NCBI RefSeq assembly: GCF_008802405.1
Contig: NZ_VZDO01000001.1
Span: 310,001 to 374,000 of the forward strand
DNA: 64,000 bases
From: Plantimonas leprariae
Lineage (GTDB): Bacteria; Pseudomonadota; Alphaproteobacteria; Rhizobiales; Rhizobiaceae
Direction: 5' to 3'
In this document: piece after piece, positions 9,799 through 19,274 of the stretch
Layout: the number at the start of each line of letters is the position of its first letter
Position numbering within the stretch: position 1 is the stretch's first letter
Position numbers and translations under genes: made by a program
The notes under the pieces: model-generated
Told to the model about the DNA's origin: nothing
Seen by the model: the letters and a program-made list of their open reading frames with translations, nothing else
Databases searched by the model: none

Positions 9799-10357
9799 CG
9801 CCGCCTCCATCGAAGCGCGCCAGGAGATGCCGGCGCGCCCGGGCGAGGCGCGACATCACCGTGCCGACGGGTACGCCGCTGATCTCGGCGATCTCCCGAT
9901 AGGAGAGGTCGTGATATTCCCTGAGAACGAGAACCTCCTTCATCGCGAGCGGCAGACCGTCGATCGCCGCCGTGAGCCGAGCCGCGTCCTCCCGCGCGAT
10001 CAACGCCTCTTCCGGGGTGGGAGCGGGATCGGCGCTGACGCCGCCGCGCTCCAGAACGAGCTGGTCGTACCCCTGTAACTGTTCACTGGATATGGTTATT
10101 CCCGGACGGTGCTTTTCCAGCCAGGAATAGCAGGCGTTGCGCACGATCGTCAGGAACCAGGCGCGCACATTGTGCTCGACGAGCCGGTCGATGGCGAGAA
10201 AGGCCCGCAGGGACGCTTCCTGCATGACGTCCTCGGCGTCGGTCGGATTGCCGGTCAGCCAGCGGGCCAGCCGGAAGCCGTCGTCGAACCGCGGCAGAAT
10301 GAGCCGGTCGAACCTGATCCTGCCGTCTGCGCTCAAGCGGGGCTGCCTCCGCCGCAC
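9788..10357 (-). CDS. ECF sigma factor
   Basis: RNA polymerase sigma factor of the extracytoplasmic-function group, up to 189 residues. Region 2 reads FDDGFRLARWLTGNPTDAEDVMQEASLRAF and region 4 reads PLAMKEVLVLREYHDLSYREIAEISGVPVGTVMSRLARAR (two separated quotes of conserved parts). The listed start is a GTG at 10357; a TTG seven codons later (near 10336) is an alternative, as the real N-terminus of ECF factors is short. It is co-transcribed with the anti-sigma gene. I could not identify a convincing autoregulatory ECF promoter in 10358-10569. Confidence 0.88.
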   Translation of the reverse strand: MRRRQPRLSADGRIRFDRLILPRFDDGFRLARWLTGNPTDAEDVMQEASLRAFLAIDRLVEHNVRAWFLTIVRNACYSWLEKHRPGITISSEQLQGYDQLVLERGGVSADPAPTPEEALIAREDAARLTAAIDGLPLAMKEVLVLREYHDLSYREIAEISGVPVGTVMSRLARARRHLLARFDGGGDAA

Positions 10358-10569
10358 GGCAGGCCGTCCCGACGCCCCGCGCCCGAAGGCCGGCGATGCT
10401 TCCGCCGGGTGATGCGGGTCTCACCCCGGCAGGCCCTGATCGGCATGGCGATCCTTCGAATCGTCACGGGCGCTCGTCGAGTAGAATCACCCGGACACGC
10501 GGCCGAGCATGCATCGGCGGACCGGAATTGACCAGATGTTTCGCAAGGTAAACCGACGTTCCGACCACC

Positions 10570-11208
10570 TCACGGAGCATACGGGATGCGGGTGGCGAGA
10601 GCGGCGCTGAGCCCGATCATCACGAGGCCGCAGAGATTGCGCTGGATCGGCAGGACGCGCGGCCAGCGCCGCATCCAGCCGCCGATCCGCCCGGCGAGGA
10701 GCGCGACGGAGCCGAGCGTCACGGCCCCGGCGAGCTTGTGCAGGATGCCGAGCACCAGCATCTGCAGCCATACCGGCCCGGCCCGCGGATCGACGAACTG
10801 CGGCAGGACGACGAACAGGAAGAGGAACGACTTCGGATTGGTCAGGCTGCTGACGGCTCCCTCCCAGAGCGCGTCCCCGAGCCCGGCGGGCCGGACGGCG
10901 ACGAGATCGGGAGCCCGCAGCCGCGTCGTCAGCATCCGGATCCCGAGATAGCAGAGATAGGCCGCGCCGGCCGAGCGCAGCAGCGGCATGAATGCCGGGT
11001 GGCTGCGGATCAGCGCGCCGAAGCCGAAGACGAGCATGGCGATCTGGACCGCGCCGGCGACGAGCACGATCCCGGCGATCGTCGAGAAGGCGACCTTCGC
11101 ACCGTGGGCGATGCCGCGGTCGAGGATCAGGAGCATGTCCGGGCCGGGCGAGAGCTGCAGCACAAGGAGCCCAAACAGGAACGGAAGGAGAGCTTCGAAC
11201 GGGGGCAT
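10570..11208 (-). CDS. LysE/RhtB family amino-acid exporter
   Basis: Inner-membrane exporter of the LysE superfamily, 212 residues with about six hydrophobic segments. The family N-terminal motif is present (LQLSPGPDMLLILDRGIAHG), as is the mid-protein pattern SLTNPKSFLFLFVVLPQFV. The substrate (an amino acid or derivative) cannot be set from the sequence. It lies upstream of the ECF sigma gene on the same strand, separated by about 210 bp, so it is probably a separate transcription unit. Confidence 0.9.
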   Translation of the reverse strand: MPPFEALLPFLFGLLVLQLSPGPDMLLILDRGIAHGAKVAFSTIAGIVLVAGAVQIAMLVFGFGALIRSHPAFMPLLRSAGAAYLCYLGIRMLTTRLRAPDLVAVRPAGLGDALWEGAVSSLTNPKSFLFLFVVLPQFVDPRAGPVWLQMLVLGILHKLAGAVTLGSVALLAGRIGGWMRRWPRVLPIQRNLCGLVMIGLSAALATRIPYAP

Positions 11209-11577
11209 CGTGCGGGTGCCGCCGTCATCGCCGCGCGCGGGGCGTCATGACCTTCGCCGGCCCGAGCGGGCCCTGCCGCTCCCGACCGCTTCTCGACGCT
11301 GCGGCATGCTGCCCCTCCCCGACCGGCGTTGCCGCCGCACGAGGAACCGGGCTCGGGTGCGCTTTATTCCCGGGCGCTCGGCCGAAATCGCCACCGGGCC
11401 CCGAAACCGCGAACCTGCGAGAAGATCAAAAAAGTATCGGCACGCGCCCCGAATCGTGGTGGCGCGGCCGGCGGCGCGGCACTACCGTTCAGATCGTGGC
11501 CAGGCCGGGAGCGAGCCGGGCGACGAAGAAGAACAGGGCGCGGCAACGCATCGCGCCTGGCTTCGGGAGGAAGCTCG
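11209..11577. other. Intergenic region between lysE-type and araC-type genes
   Basis: About 370 bp between divergent genes. It should hold both promoters, but I see no convincing -35/-10 pair. The only A-rich tract is near 11427-11437 (GATCAAAAAAGTATC). The AraC-type Shine-Dalgarno GGGAGGAAG is at the right end. A reading frame continuing upstream of 11578 through this region is Arg-rich and looks non-coding. Confidence 0.5.
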
Positions 11578-12456
11578 ATGGCACCAGACCTGGAGCTCGT
11601 GCAGATACGGCGCGGCGAATCCTTCGCGGCGTGGTCGCACGGCTATCCGTACCATACCGTCCGCTGGCACTTCCATCCGGAATACGAGCTGCATCAGGTC
11701 GTCTCGACGACCGGGCGGTATTTCGTTGGCGACTTCATCGGCGAGTTCGAACCCGGCAACCTCGTCCTCACCGGCCCGAACCTGCCGCACAATTGGGTCA
11801 GCGACCTGCCGGAAGGCGCGACCGTGCCGCTGCGCTGCCGGATCGTCCAGTTCAGCGAATGCTTCATCGACGACGCGGCGAAGGTGCTGCCGGAGCTCGC
11901 CGCCCTCGCGCCTCTGCTCGCGGCATCGCGGCGCGGCGTCCTGTTCGACGCGGGCACGAGCGCGGAGCTCGCCCTCGCGATCGAGGAGCTGATGGGCGCG
12001 CACGGCATGCGGCGGCTCGAACTCTTCATGACCGTCGCCGGAACCTTGAGCCGGGCGCAGCGCACCGAGCCGCTGGCGAGCGCCGGCTACCTGCCGGACC
12101 CTTCCGGCTACATGTCCGTCGGCCTCAACAAGGCGCTCGCCTTCATCCGCGAGAACCTGACGCAGCCCTTCGGCGAGGTGGAGCTCGCGGCGATCGCCGG
12201 CCAGTCGACCAGCGCCTTCTCGCGCACCTTTCGCCGCCATACGGGCATGCCGCTCGTCCAGTACATCAAGCGGCTGCGGATCAACCTCGCCTGTCAGCTC
12301 CTGATGAGCGACGAGAACGCCACGATCACCGACATCTGCTTCGGGTCGGGCTTCAACAACCTGTCGAACTTCAACCGCCAGTTCCTGGCGGAGAAGGGCA
12401 TGCCGCCCTCGCGCTTCCGGCGGCTGCTCGCCGACAACGTCACCCTGGCCGCCTGA
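11578..12456 (+). CDS. AraC family transcriptional regulator
   Basis: Regulator of 292 residues with an N-terminal cupin-like sensor (HTVRWHFHPEYELHQV, residues about 20-40) and a C-terminal double HTH of the AraC type (ITDICFGSGFNNLSNFNRQF, about 250-270). The ATG at 11578 is preceded by GGGAGGAAG. It sits 79 bp upstream of the xylose-type ABC operon on the same strand, so it is the best local candidate to control that operon in response to the imported sugar. Confidence 0.92.
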   Translation: MAPDLELVQIRRGESFAAWSHGYPYHTVRWHFHPEYELHQVVSTTGRYFVGDFIGEFEPGNLVLTGPNLPHNWVSDLPEGATVPLRCRIVQFSECFIDDAAKVLPELAALAPLLAASRRGVLFDAGTSAELALAIEELMGAHGMRRLELFMTVAGTLSRAQRTEPLASAGYLPDPSGYMSVGLNKALAFIRENLTQPFGEVELAAIAGQSTSAFSRTFRRHTGMPLVQYIKRLRINLACQLLMSDENATITDICFGSGFNNLSNFNRQFLAEKGMPPSRFRRLLADNVTLAA

Positions 12457-12535
12457 GCGGCCGGGGCACGAGAGATCCGCGCGGCGCGACCGCGCGGGTG
12501 AAGACACGCAAACGTCACCCAACGGAGGAGATACG

Positions 12536-13606
12536 ATGACGAAAACCACCGCGAACCTTTCGAGGTCGGCCGGCCTGGCGGCGCTGGGGCTGACGCTGCT
12601 CGCCGGCGCGGCCCACGCGCAGGGTGCCAGCGGCACCGTCGCCTTCCTGATGCCCGACCAGGGTTCGACACGCTACGAGGAGCACGACTTCCCCGGCTTC
12701 CAGGCCGAGATGAAGAAGCTCTGCCCGGATTGCGAGGTCGTCTACCAGAACGCCGACGCGGACATCGCCAAGCAGCAGCAGCAGTTCAACTCGGTGATCT
12801 CGCAGGGCGCGAAGGTCGTGGTGCTCGACCCGGTGGATTCCAGCGCCGCCGCTTCGCTGGTGCAGCAGGCCCACAGCCAGGACGTCAAGGTCATCGCCTA
12901 CGACCGCCCGATCCCCGACACGCCGGCCGACTATTACGTCTCGTTCGACAACAAGGCGATCGGCAAGTCGATCGCCGACTCGCTGATCCAGCACCTGAAG
13001 GCCGCCAACGTTCCGGCCGACAAGGGCGGCGTCCTCCAGATCAACGGCTCGCCGACCGACGCGGCGGCCGGCCTGATCCGGGACGGCGTCCACGAGGGTC
13101 TGGCAAGCAGCGGCTACAAGACGCTGTCGGAGTTCGACACGCCGAACTGGCTGCCGAGCAACGCGCAGCAGTGGGCGAGCGGCCAGATCACGCGGTTCGG
13201 CGCCGACATCGTCGGCGTCGTCGCCGCGAACGACGGCACGGGCGGCGGCGCGATCGCGGCCTTCAAGGCGGCCGGCGTCGACCCGGTGCCGCCGGTCACC
13301 GGCAACGACGCGACCATCGCGGCGCTGCAGCTCATCGTCGCGGGCGACCAGTTCAACACGATCTCGAAGCCTTCCGAGATCGTCGCGGCCGCCGCCGCCA
13401 ACGTCGCCGTGCAACTGCTCGCCGGCAAGACGCCGGAGGCCAAGACCACTCTCTACAACACGCCGTCGCAGCTCTTCATCCCGGCGGTGATCACCAAGGA
13501 CAACATCAAGGCCGAGATCTTCGACAAGAAGATCACGCCGGTCGCCGAGGTCTGCACCGGCGACTACGCCGAGGCCTGCAAGTCGATGGGCATCACCGCG
13601 CAGTAG
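12536..13606 (+). CDS. Xylose-type periplasmic sugar-binding protein (XylF-like)
   Basis: CUT2 binding protein of 356 residues with a signal peptide cleaved after AAHAQG. The body has XylF-like features: FLMPDQGSTRYEEHDFPGF near the N-terminus, QQQQFNSVISQGAKVVVLDP, and AANDGTGGGAIAAF in the second lobe. GGAGGAG lies just upstream of the ATG. It leads an operon of binding protein, ATPase, permease and SDR. Ligand assignment to xylose or a pentitol is inference from family similarity and the neighbouring dehydrogenase. Confidence 0.9.
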   Translation: MTKTTANLSRSAGLAALGLTLLAGAAHAQGASGTVAFLMPDQGSTRYEEHDFPGFQAEMKKLCPDCEVVYQNADADIAKQQQQFNSVISQGAKVVVLDPVDSSAAASLVQQAHSQDVKVIAYDRPIPDTPADYYVSFDNKAIGKSIADSLIQHLKAANVPADKGGVLQINGSPTDAAAGLIRDGVHEGLASSGYKTLSEFDTPNWLPSNAQQWASGQITRFGADIVGVVAANDGTGGGAIAAFKAAGVDPVPPVTGNDATIAALQLIVAGDQFNTISKPSEIVAAAAANVAVQLLAGKTPEAKTTLYNTPSQLFIPAVITKDNIKAEIFDKKITPVAEVCTGDYAEACKSMGITAQ

Positions 13607-13619
13607 CGCGCCGAACCCG

Positions 13620-13656
13620 GCCGGCCGCCCTTCGCCGCACGGCAGGGGCGGCCGGC
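13620..13656 (+). terminator. Intra-operon stem-loop after the binding-protein gene
   Basis: GCCGGCCGCCC (13620-13630) pairs perfectly with GGGCGGCCGGC (13646-13656) around a 15-nt loop. No U-tract follows. In this place it probably works as a partial terminator or mRNA stabiliser that raises binding-protein levels over those of the downstream ATPase and permease. Confidence 0.6.
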
Positions 13657-13698
13657 TCGCCCTTCCCTCCGCCCGCCAATTCGACGACGAGGTCTCTC

Positions 13699-14517
13699 AT
13701 GACGGATGCCGCAATGGGCTCGAACCCCCGGACGGGGCGCGGCGAGCCGGTCATCTCCCTCCGCAACGTGTCCAAGCACTTCGGCGCGGTTTCCGCGCTG
13801 ACCGACATCGAACTCGACGTCTTCCCTGGCGAGGTGGTGGCGCTCGTCGGCGACAACGGCGCCGGCAAGTCGACGCTGGTGAAGGTGCTGGCGGGCGTCC
13901 ACCAGCCCTCGTCCGGCACGATCCGCTTCGACGGCAAGGAAGTGACGATGTCGAGCCCGTCCGCCGCGCTCGACCTCGGCATCGCCACGGTGTTCCAAGA
14001 CCTCGCGCTCTGCGAGAACCTCGACGTCGTCGCCAACATCTATCTCGGCCGCGAAAAGGACCCCTACGCGCTCGACGAGGTGGCGATGGAGGTCCGGGCC
14101 TGGACGCTCCTCAACGAACTCTCCGCCCGCATTCCCTCGGTGCGCGAGCCGATCGCCTCGCTTTCGGGCGGCCAGCGCCAGACCGTCGCCATCGCCCGCT
14201 CGCTCCTCCTGGAGCCGAAGCTCATCATGCTCGACGAGCCGACCGCCGCGCTCGGCGTCGCGCAGACCGCGGAAGTCCTGAACCTCATCGAGCGGGTGCG
14301 CGACCGCGGCCTCGGCGTCATCGTGATCTCGCACAACATGGACGACGTCCGCGCCGTCGCCGACCGCATCGTGGTGCTCAGGCTCGGCAAGAACAACGGC
14401 GTCTTCACGCCCGAGGATTCCCATCACGACCTGATCTCGGCCATCACCGGTGCGACCGAGAACGCGGTGTCGCGCCGCGCCGAACGCCTTGCCGGTGGAG
14501 CGGAGGCAGTCCAATGA
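13699..14517 (+). CDS. Single-domain sugar ABC ATPase (FrcA/XylG-like)
   Basis: ATP-binding subunit, 272 residues, with one nucleotide-binding domain only, unlike the double ATPases of the other two importers here. It has Walker A GDNGAGKSTLVKVL, signature LSGGQRQTVAIARSL, Walker B LIMLDEPTAALG and the H-loop VIVISHNMDDV. The protein is complete at about 260-270 residues for the FrcA-like group, so it is not a truncation. Its stop overlaps the permease start (ATGA). Confidence 0.93.
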   Translation: MTDAAMGSNPRTGRGEPVISLRNVSKHFGAVSALTDIELDVFPGEVVALVGDNGAGKSTLVKVLAGVHQPSSGTIRFDGKEVTMSSPSAALDLGIATVFQDLALCENLDVVANIYLGREKDPYALDEVAMEVRAWTLLNELSARIPSVREPIASLSGGQRQTVAIARSLLLEPKLIMLDEPTAALGVAQTAEVLNLIERVRDRGLGVIVISHNMDDVRAVADRIVVLRLGKNNGVFTPEDSHHDLISAITGATENAVSRRAERLAGGAEAVQ

Positions 14518-15770
14518 GCAGCGTCAACCCGAACTCCGTCGCCGGCCGGCCGCTCGACCGGGCCGACGCGCGCGTCCGCCAGGACGAGGGCCTCGCCGGC
14601 GCCCTGCGCGGCTTCATCGACCGCGTCCGCTCGGGCGACCTCGGGATGATCCCGGTCGCCGTCGGCCTCGTGGTGATCTCGTTGATCTTCACCTCGCTGA
14701 ATCCGGTCTTCATCCGGCCCGGCAACATCTCGAACCTCCTCTACGACTGCGCCACCACCGGCATCATCTCGCTCGGCATCGTCTGCGTGTTGCTGCTCGG
14801 CGAGATCGACCTGTCGGTCGGCTCGATGTCGGGGCTCGCCTCCGCCATCCTCGGCGTTCTTTGGATCAACAACGGCTGGCCTGCGGTCGGCGCGATCCTC
14901 GTCGCGCTCCTCCTCGGCGCGGCGGTCGGCGCGATCTACGCGACGCTCTACAACCGCGTCGGCATGCCGTCCTTCGTCGCGACGCTGGCGGGGCTGCTCG
15001 CGCTCCTCGGCTTCCAGCTCTACCTCCTCGGGTCGAGCGGCTCGATCAACCTGCCGTTCAACCAGCCGCTCGTCCGGTTCGGGCAGAACGCGTACATGCC
15101 GAACTGGCTGTCGTTCATCCTCGCCCTCGCGCCCGGCGCCGCGATCATGTGGTCGGGCCTGAAGGCTAAGGCGCGGCGCGAGGCGGCCGGGCTGTCCGGC
15201 GGGGCGCTCAGCGTCCTCGTCACGAAGGCTGCGGCGCTGACGATCGCGCTGGTCGCGGTGGTCTGGTTCCTCGCCAACGGTCGGGGCGTGCCCTGGATGT
15301 TCGGGCTCTTCGTCGCGCTCGTCGTCGCGATGGAATACGGCGTCACCCGCACCAAGTGGGGCCGCTCGATGATGGCGGTCGGCGGCAATCGCGAGGCGGC
15401 GCGCCGCGCCGGCATCAACGTCCGCCGCATCTACATGAGCGCCTTCGTGCTTTGCTCGACGCTGGCGGCGCTCGGCGGCCTCCTGTCGGCGACGCGGCTC
15501 GGCTCGGCCTCGCAGCAGGCGGGTGCCGGCGACGTGAACCTCAACGCCATCGCGGCGGCGGTGATCGGCGGCACCAGCCTCTTCGGCGGCCGCGGCTCGG
15601 CCTATTCGGCGCTGCTCGGCATCATCGTCATCCAGGCGATCTCGAACGGGCTGACGCTGCTGAACCTCTCGTCGTCGCTCCGATACATGATCCTCGGCGG
15701 CGTTCTCGCCCTCGCGGTGATGGTGGACTCGCTGGCCCGGCGCTCGCGCGCCTCGCACGGCCGGGGCTGA
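14514..15770 (+). CDS. Xylose-type sugar ABC permease (XylH-like)
   Basis: Inner-membrane permease of 418 residues, longer than RbsC-type permeases and matching the XylH type, with about ten or more hydrophobic segments. The family motif [17 protein letters not shown] is near residue 100 and the conserved [20 protein letters not shown] near residue 345. It is translated in overlap with the ATPase gene and is followed 24 bp later by the SDR gene. Confidence 0.93.
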   Translation: MSSVNPNSVAGRPLDRADARVRQDEGLAGALRGFIDRVRSGDLGMIPVAVGLVVISLIFTSLNPVFIRPGNISNLLYDCATTGIISLGIVCVLLLGEIDLSVGSMSGLASAILGVLWINNGWPAVGAILVALLLGAAVGAIYATLYNRVGMPSFVATLAGLLALLGFQLYLLGSSGSINLPFNQPLVRFGQNAYMPNWLSFILALAPGAAIMWSGLKAKARREAAGLSGGALSVLVTKAAALTIALVAVVWFLANGRGVPWMFGLFVALVVAMEYGVTRTKWGRSMMAVGGNREAARRAGINVRRIYMSAFVLCSTLAALGGLLSATRLGSASQQAGAGDVNLNAIAAAVIGGTSLFGGRGSAYSALLGIIVIQAISNGLTLLNLSSSLRYMILGGVLALAVMVDSLARRSRASHGRG

Positions 15771-15793
15771 CCGACAAGCCCAAGGAAGAGAAG

Positions 15794-16522
15794 ATGGCAC
15801 AGGAACTGGAAGGCAAGGTCGCGGCCGTGACGGGCGCGGCCTCCGGGATCGGGCTCGAATGCGCCCGATCCATGCTGGCGGCGGGCGCGCGCGTCGCGCT
15901 CGTCGACCGCGCCGGCGACAAGCTCCGGCAGCTTTGCGGCGAGCTCGGGCCCGGCGCGATCCCGGTGGTGGTCGACCTCCTCGACCCGGCGAGCGTCGCG
16001 ACGATGATGCCGCAGATCCTCGCCGCGGCGGGGCGGCTCGACATCTTCCACGCCAATGCCGGCGCCTATGTCGGCGGCCCGGTGGTGGACGGCGATCCGG
16101 ACGCGTGGGACCGGATGCTGAACCTCAACATCAACGCCGCCTTCCGCACCGTCCATGCGGTGCTGCCGCACATGGTGGAGCGCGGCAGCGGCGACGTCCT
16201 GTTCACGAGCTCGGTCGCGGGCGTCGTGCCGGTGGTCTGGGAGCCGATCTACACCGCCTCGAAATTCGCGGTGCAGGCCTTCGTCCACACGGTCCGCCGC
16301 CAGGTCGCCCCGAACGGCGTCCGCGTCGGCGCGGTCTGCCCCGGCCCGGTGGTGACGGCGCTCCTCGACGACTGGCCGAAGGCGAAAATGGAGGAAGCGC
16401 TCGCCAACGGCAGCCTGATGCAGCCGAAGGAGGTCGCCGACGCGGTGATGTTCATGCTGACCCGGCCGAAGGGCGTCATGATCCGCGACCTCGTGATCCT
16501 GCCGGTCAGCGTCGACCTCTAA
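15794..16522 (+). CDS. SDR oxidoreductase, ribitol/polyol dehydrogenase-like
   Basis: Short-chain dehydrogenase, 242 residues. The Rossmann motif TGAASGIG is near residue 13, the structural NAG near 88 ([10 protein letters not shown]), the catalytic Ser in FTSSVAGVV and the YxxxK pair in [11 protein letters not shown]. Together with the xylose-type importer it probably oxidises a sugar alcohol to a ketose; the exact substrate is inference. The gene ends 4 bp before the convergent RpiR regulator gene, with no room for a separate terminator. Confidence 0.88.
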   Translation: MAQELEGKVAAVTGAASGIGLECARSMLAAGARVALVDRAGDKLRQLCGELGPGAIPVVVDLLDPASVATMMPQILAAAGRLDIFHANAGAYVGGPVVDGDPDAWDRMLNLNINAAFRTVHAVLPHMVERGSGDVLFTSSVAGVVPVVWEPIYTASKFAVQAFVHTVRRQVAPNGVRVGAVCPGPVVTALLDDWPKAKMEEALANGSLMQPKEVADAVMFMLTRPKGVMIRDLVILPVSVDL

Positions 16523-16526
16523 AGCG

Positions 16527-17459
16527 TCAGTCCGGCTCGCGGTCGTCGGCGAGGCGGAGGTCGTTGAGGCGGCGCTTCATCATGTCGAAGCGTTGCGCCG
16601 TCCGCTCGCTCCGGCGCAGCGCCACCGCCGTCGACAGGATGTCCACCACGACGAGCGCCGCGATGCGCGAGATCGTCGGCGTGTAGACGTTGGTGTTCTC
16701 CAGCGTCTCGGCGACGATCGCGACGTCGCAATGCGCGGCGAGGCTGTTGCGCGAGCCGGTGATGGCGATCACCTTCGCGCCGCCCTCGCGCGCGATCGCC
16801 GCGACCTCGATGATCGAGCGGGTGCGGCCGGTGTTCGAGATCACCACCGCGACGTCGCCCTCGCCCATCACGGACGCCGACATCACCTGCTGGTGCGAAT
16901 CGAGCTGCGCGCCGCAGGGCACGCCGAACAGCGGGAACTTCTGCTGCGCGTCGCGCGCGACGATGCCCGATGCGCCGAAGCCGAAGAACTCGATCGAGCG
17001 CGCCGCCTCCAGGATCGCCACCGCCGCCTCGACGTCTCGCGCGTCGAGGTTGCGGCGGGCCCAGTCGAGGCTGGTGATCGTGTAGTCGAAGATCTTCTCG
17101 ATCACCGCGGCTGGCGCGTCGGTGCGCAAGAGCACGGAATGGGTGGCGGGCGTGCCGAGCGCCAGCCCGTGCGCGAGCCGCAGCTTGAAGTCCTGGTAGC
17201 CGGTGCAGCCGAGGGCGTTGCAGAAGCGGATCACCGTCGGCTGGCTGACCTCGGCCTCCGCCGCGGTGTCGGCCAGCGTCGCGGCGAGCACGCGCTGCGG
17301 ATCGGCGAGGACGAGGTCGGCGACCTTCCGCTCCGATTTGCGCAAGTCCGCATAGCTCGTCCGGATGATCTCGAGAACGTTGCGCAAGGGCTCTCGCGCT
17401 TCCTCATCCGGTCCTGACAAGCCGCAATCATCCCGCGCCGCGCATCCGGGCTCCAGCAT
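16527..17459 (-). CDS. RpiR/HexR family transcriptional regulator
   Basis: Regulator with an N-terminal RpiR-type HTH (SERKVADLVLADPQ, then AEAEVSQPTVIRFCNALG) and a C-terminal SIS phosphosugar-binding domain (FFGFGASGIVARDAQQKF; VISNTGRTRSIIEVA). It has 310 residues from the ATG at 17459; an in-frame TTG at 17474 is a weaker start. It is the last gene of the minus arm of the catabolic locus. The palindromes at 20883 and 21054 resemble HexR-type operators, so it is the best candidate to bind them, with a phosphosugar as effector. Confidence 0.92.
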   Translation of the reverse strand: MLEPGCAARDDCGLSGPDEEAREPLRNVLEIIRTSYADLRKSERKVADLVLADPQRVLAATLADTAAEAEVSQPTVIRFCNALGCTGYQDFKLRLAHGLALGTPATHSVLLRTDAPAAVIEKIFDYTITSLDWARRNLDARDVEAAVAILEAARSIEFFGFGASGIVARDAQQKFPLFGVPCGAQLDSHQQVMSASVMGEGDVAVVISNTGRTRSIIEVAAIAREGGAKVIAITGSRNSLAAHCDVAIVAETLENTNVYTPTISRIAALVVVDILSTAVALRRSERTAQRFDMMKRRLNDLRLADDREPD

Positions 17460-17470
17460 GGCGGGCGGGC

Positions 17471-18346
17471 TCAAGCCTCGTCAACAGGGCCGAGGCGGTA
17501 CTCGGTGCCGAACCGGGCACGCCCGGCGCGAAGCGGCGCGGCCGCCGCGGCGATCCGGTCGATCGCTTCTGGCGCGGCCGTGTTGAAGGCGAACATGCCG
17601 TAATGGTGGGCGAGCATCGCGGGAATGCCGGCAGCGCGGCAAAGCTCCACCGCCTCCGCCATCGTCATGTTGCCGGCGATCCCGGCGCTTGCCAGCGCCT
17701 CGCTGCGCCCGTTCACCGGCAGCAGGGCGAGGTCGGCGTTCAGCACCCGCACCTCCGCCGCCTGCCCCTCGAACGGCACCGTGTCGCCGGAATGGAAGAC
17801 GGTCGCGCCCGCCGTCTCGACCGCGTAGCCGAGGAAGCGGAACCGCCCCTCACGGTCGGCTTCCAGCGTTTCGTGCGCGGCGCGCACCGCCCGGACCGCG
17901 ATGCCGGGCAGCACCGCCCGCCGCTCGCCGGCATCCATCGGAATCAGCCGTTCCGCGCCGACGCCGGTTCGGCGCGAGGCCTCCTCGATCTCGGCGGCCG
18001 GCACGACGAAGCGGAGGTCCGGCAGCCGCTCGGCCAACGGGCGGAGCGTGTCCGGGTCCATGTGATCGGTGTGGCGATGCGTGAGGAGCACGACATCGAC
18101 GGGACCGAGTTTGTCCGGCTGCACCGGGACGGGCGCCATGCGCTCGTGCGGCGTCGCCGTCCCGGCATATTTGCGCGCTAGCGAATCCGACAGGTAGGGA
18201 TCGATCAGCAGCCGGCGGCCTGCCGCCTCGACGACGAAGCCCGCCTGGCCGAGCCAGAACAGCGAAACGCGGCCCGGACGCCGCTCCGGCGGGCGCTTCA
18301 GACGCTCGGCGAGCCTCCCTTCGAACGCGACCGCCTCGAAGCTCAC
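17471..18346 (-). CDS. Metallo-beta-lactamase-fold hydrolase, UlaG-like
   Basis: Cytoplasmic hydrolase of 291 residues. The metal-binding motif HxHxDH is present as THRHTDHMD, with further likely ligands in FHSGDTV and HYGMFAFN. UlaG opens the lactone of L-ascorbate-6-phosphate, so a sugar-lactone or phosphosugar-lactone substrate is plausible. The GTG start at 18346 overlaps the stop of the upstream dehydrogenase gene (GTGA), which supports this start over the long non-coding extension of the same frame. Confidence 0.85.
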   Translation of the reverse strand: MSFEAVAFEGRLAERLKRPPERRPGRVSLFWLGQAGFVVEAAGRRLLIDPYLSDSLARKYAGTATPHERMAPVPVQPDKLGPVDVVLLTHRHTDHMDPDTLRPLAERLPDLRFVVPAAEIEEASRRTGVGAERLIPMDAGERRAVLPGIAVRAVRAAHETLEADREGRFRFLGYAVETAGATVFHSGDTVPFEGQAAEVRVLNADLALLPVNGRSEALASAGIAGNMTMAEAVELCRAAGIPAMLAHHYGMFAFNTAAPEAIDRIAAAAAPLRAGRARFGTEYRLGPVDEA

Positions 18347-19269
18347 GCCCGGAGCGCCCTGACGAGGTTCTCGACCGCGAGCGCCGTGACGCGGTCGACG
18401 CTTTCCTCGGTGAAGCCGCCGATATGGCTGGTGGCGATGACGCGGGAATGGCCAGCGAGGACCAGGGAGCGCGGCGGCTCCTCGGCGAAGACGTCCGTCG
18501 CGTAGGCGAACAGGCGCTCGGCCTCCAGGGCTTCGAGCAGCGCCGCCTCGTCGACGAGGCCGGCGCGCGCGGTATTCACCACCACAGCATCGGATTTCAT
18601 CGCCGCCAGCGCGGCGCGGTCGAGGAGCGGCCGGCCGTCCGGCATGATCGGACAGTGGAAGGTGACGATGTCGGCCTCGCGGAACAGCGTCGCGAGGTCG
18701 ACCCAGCGGACGCGTTCGGGCGCGATGTCGAGCGGCGGGCGGGCCGGATCGAAGGCGAGGATGTCGGCGCCGAGCGCCGCGAACAACCGGGCGGCCTCGC
18801 CGCCGACCGCGCCGCAGCCGACGACGCCGACGCTGCGCCCGCGGATCTCCCGGCCGCGCCGGCGGGGCCAGCCGCCCGCCTTGATGCCGGCGTCGGCGAA
18901 GGGGATCTGGCGCAGCGCCGCCAATGCGAGGGCGACGGAAAGTTCCGCGACCCCGGCCGCGTTGCCGCCGTCCGCCCGGCACAGCGTGATGCCGCGTTCG
19001 GCGAGGAGCGGCAGCGGCAGGTTGTCGACGCCCGAGCCGTTGCGGCTGACGACGCGCAGGGCATCGGCGGAACCGAGCGCCCGGGTCGACACCGGCTCGA
19101 CGCCGGCGAGCCATCCGACCGTGCCGGGCAGCAGCCGGCAGAGCTCGCTTTCGTCCGGCAGCGCGTTCGGCGTCGAATAGACGAGGTCGAAGCCTTGCGC
19201 GCGCAGCGCCTCCACGGCGGGATGCGGCGTGGCGGTCAGCGAACGGGGCGTGACGAGGATGCGCTCCAC
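18343..19269 (-). CDS. D-2-hydroxyacid dehydrogenase (SerA/GhrB family)
   Basis: NAD-dependent 2-hydroxyacid dehydrogenase, 308 residues. The dinucleotide fold shows GVVGCGAVGGEAARLF; catalytic Arg, Glu and His are expected in NGSGVDNLP (Arg just before), AEEPP and SHIGGFT. The GTG at 19269 has GGGGTGA five bases upstream; a GTG at 19278 overlaps the previous stop and is the alternative. Its likely role is to reduce or oxidise a hydroxyacid formed by the locus. Confidence 0.88.
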   Translation of the reverse strand: MERILVTPRSLTATPHPAVEALRAQGFDLVYSTPNALPDESELCRLLPGTVGWLAGVEPVSTRALGSADALRVVSRNGSGVDNLPLPLLAERGITLCRADGGNAAGVAELSVALALAALRQIPFADAGIKAGGWPRRRGREIRGRSVGVVGCGAVGGEAARLFAALGADILAFDPARPPLDIAPERVRWVDLATLFREADIVTFHCPIMPDGRPLLDRAALAAMKSDAVVVNTARAGLVDEAALLEALEAERLFAYATDVFAEEPPRSLVLAGHSRVIATSHIGGFTEESVDRVTALAVENLVRALRA

Positions 19270-19274
19270 CGCCC

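Noticed and set aside
10358-10569. ECF-type promoter for the sigma factor operon
   Set aside because: Possible elements (GGAATT, GTGACG) are at wrong distances or on the wrong strand; no pair could be defended.
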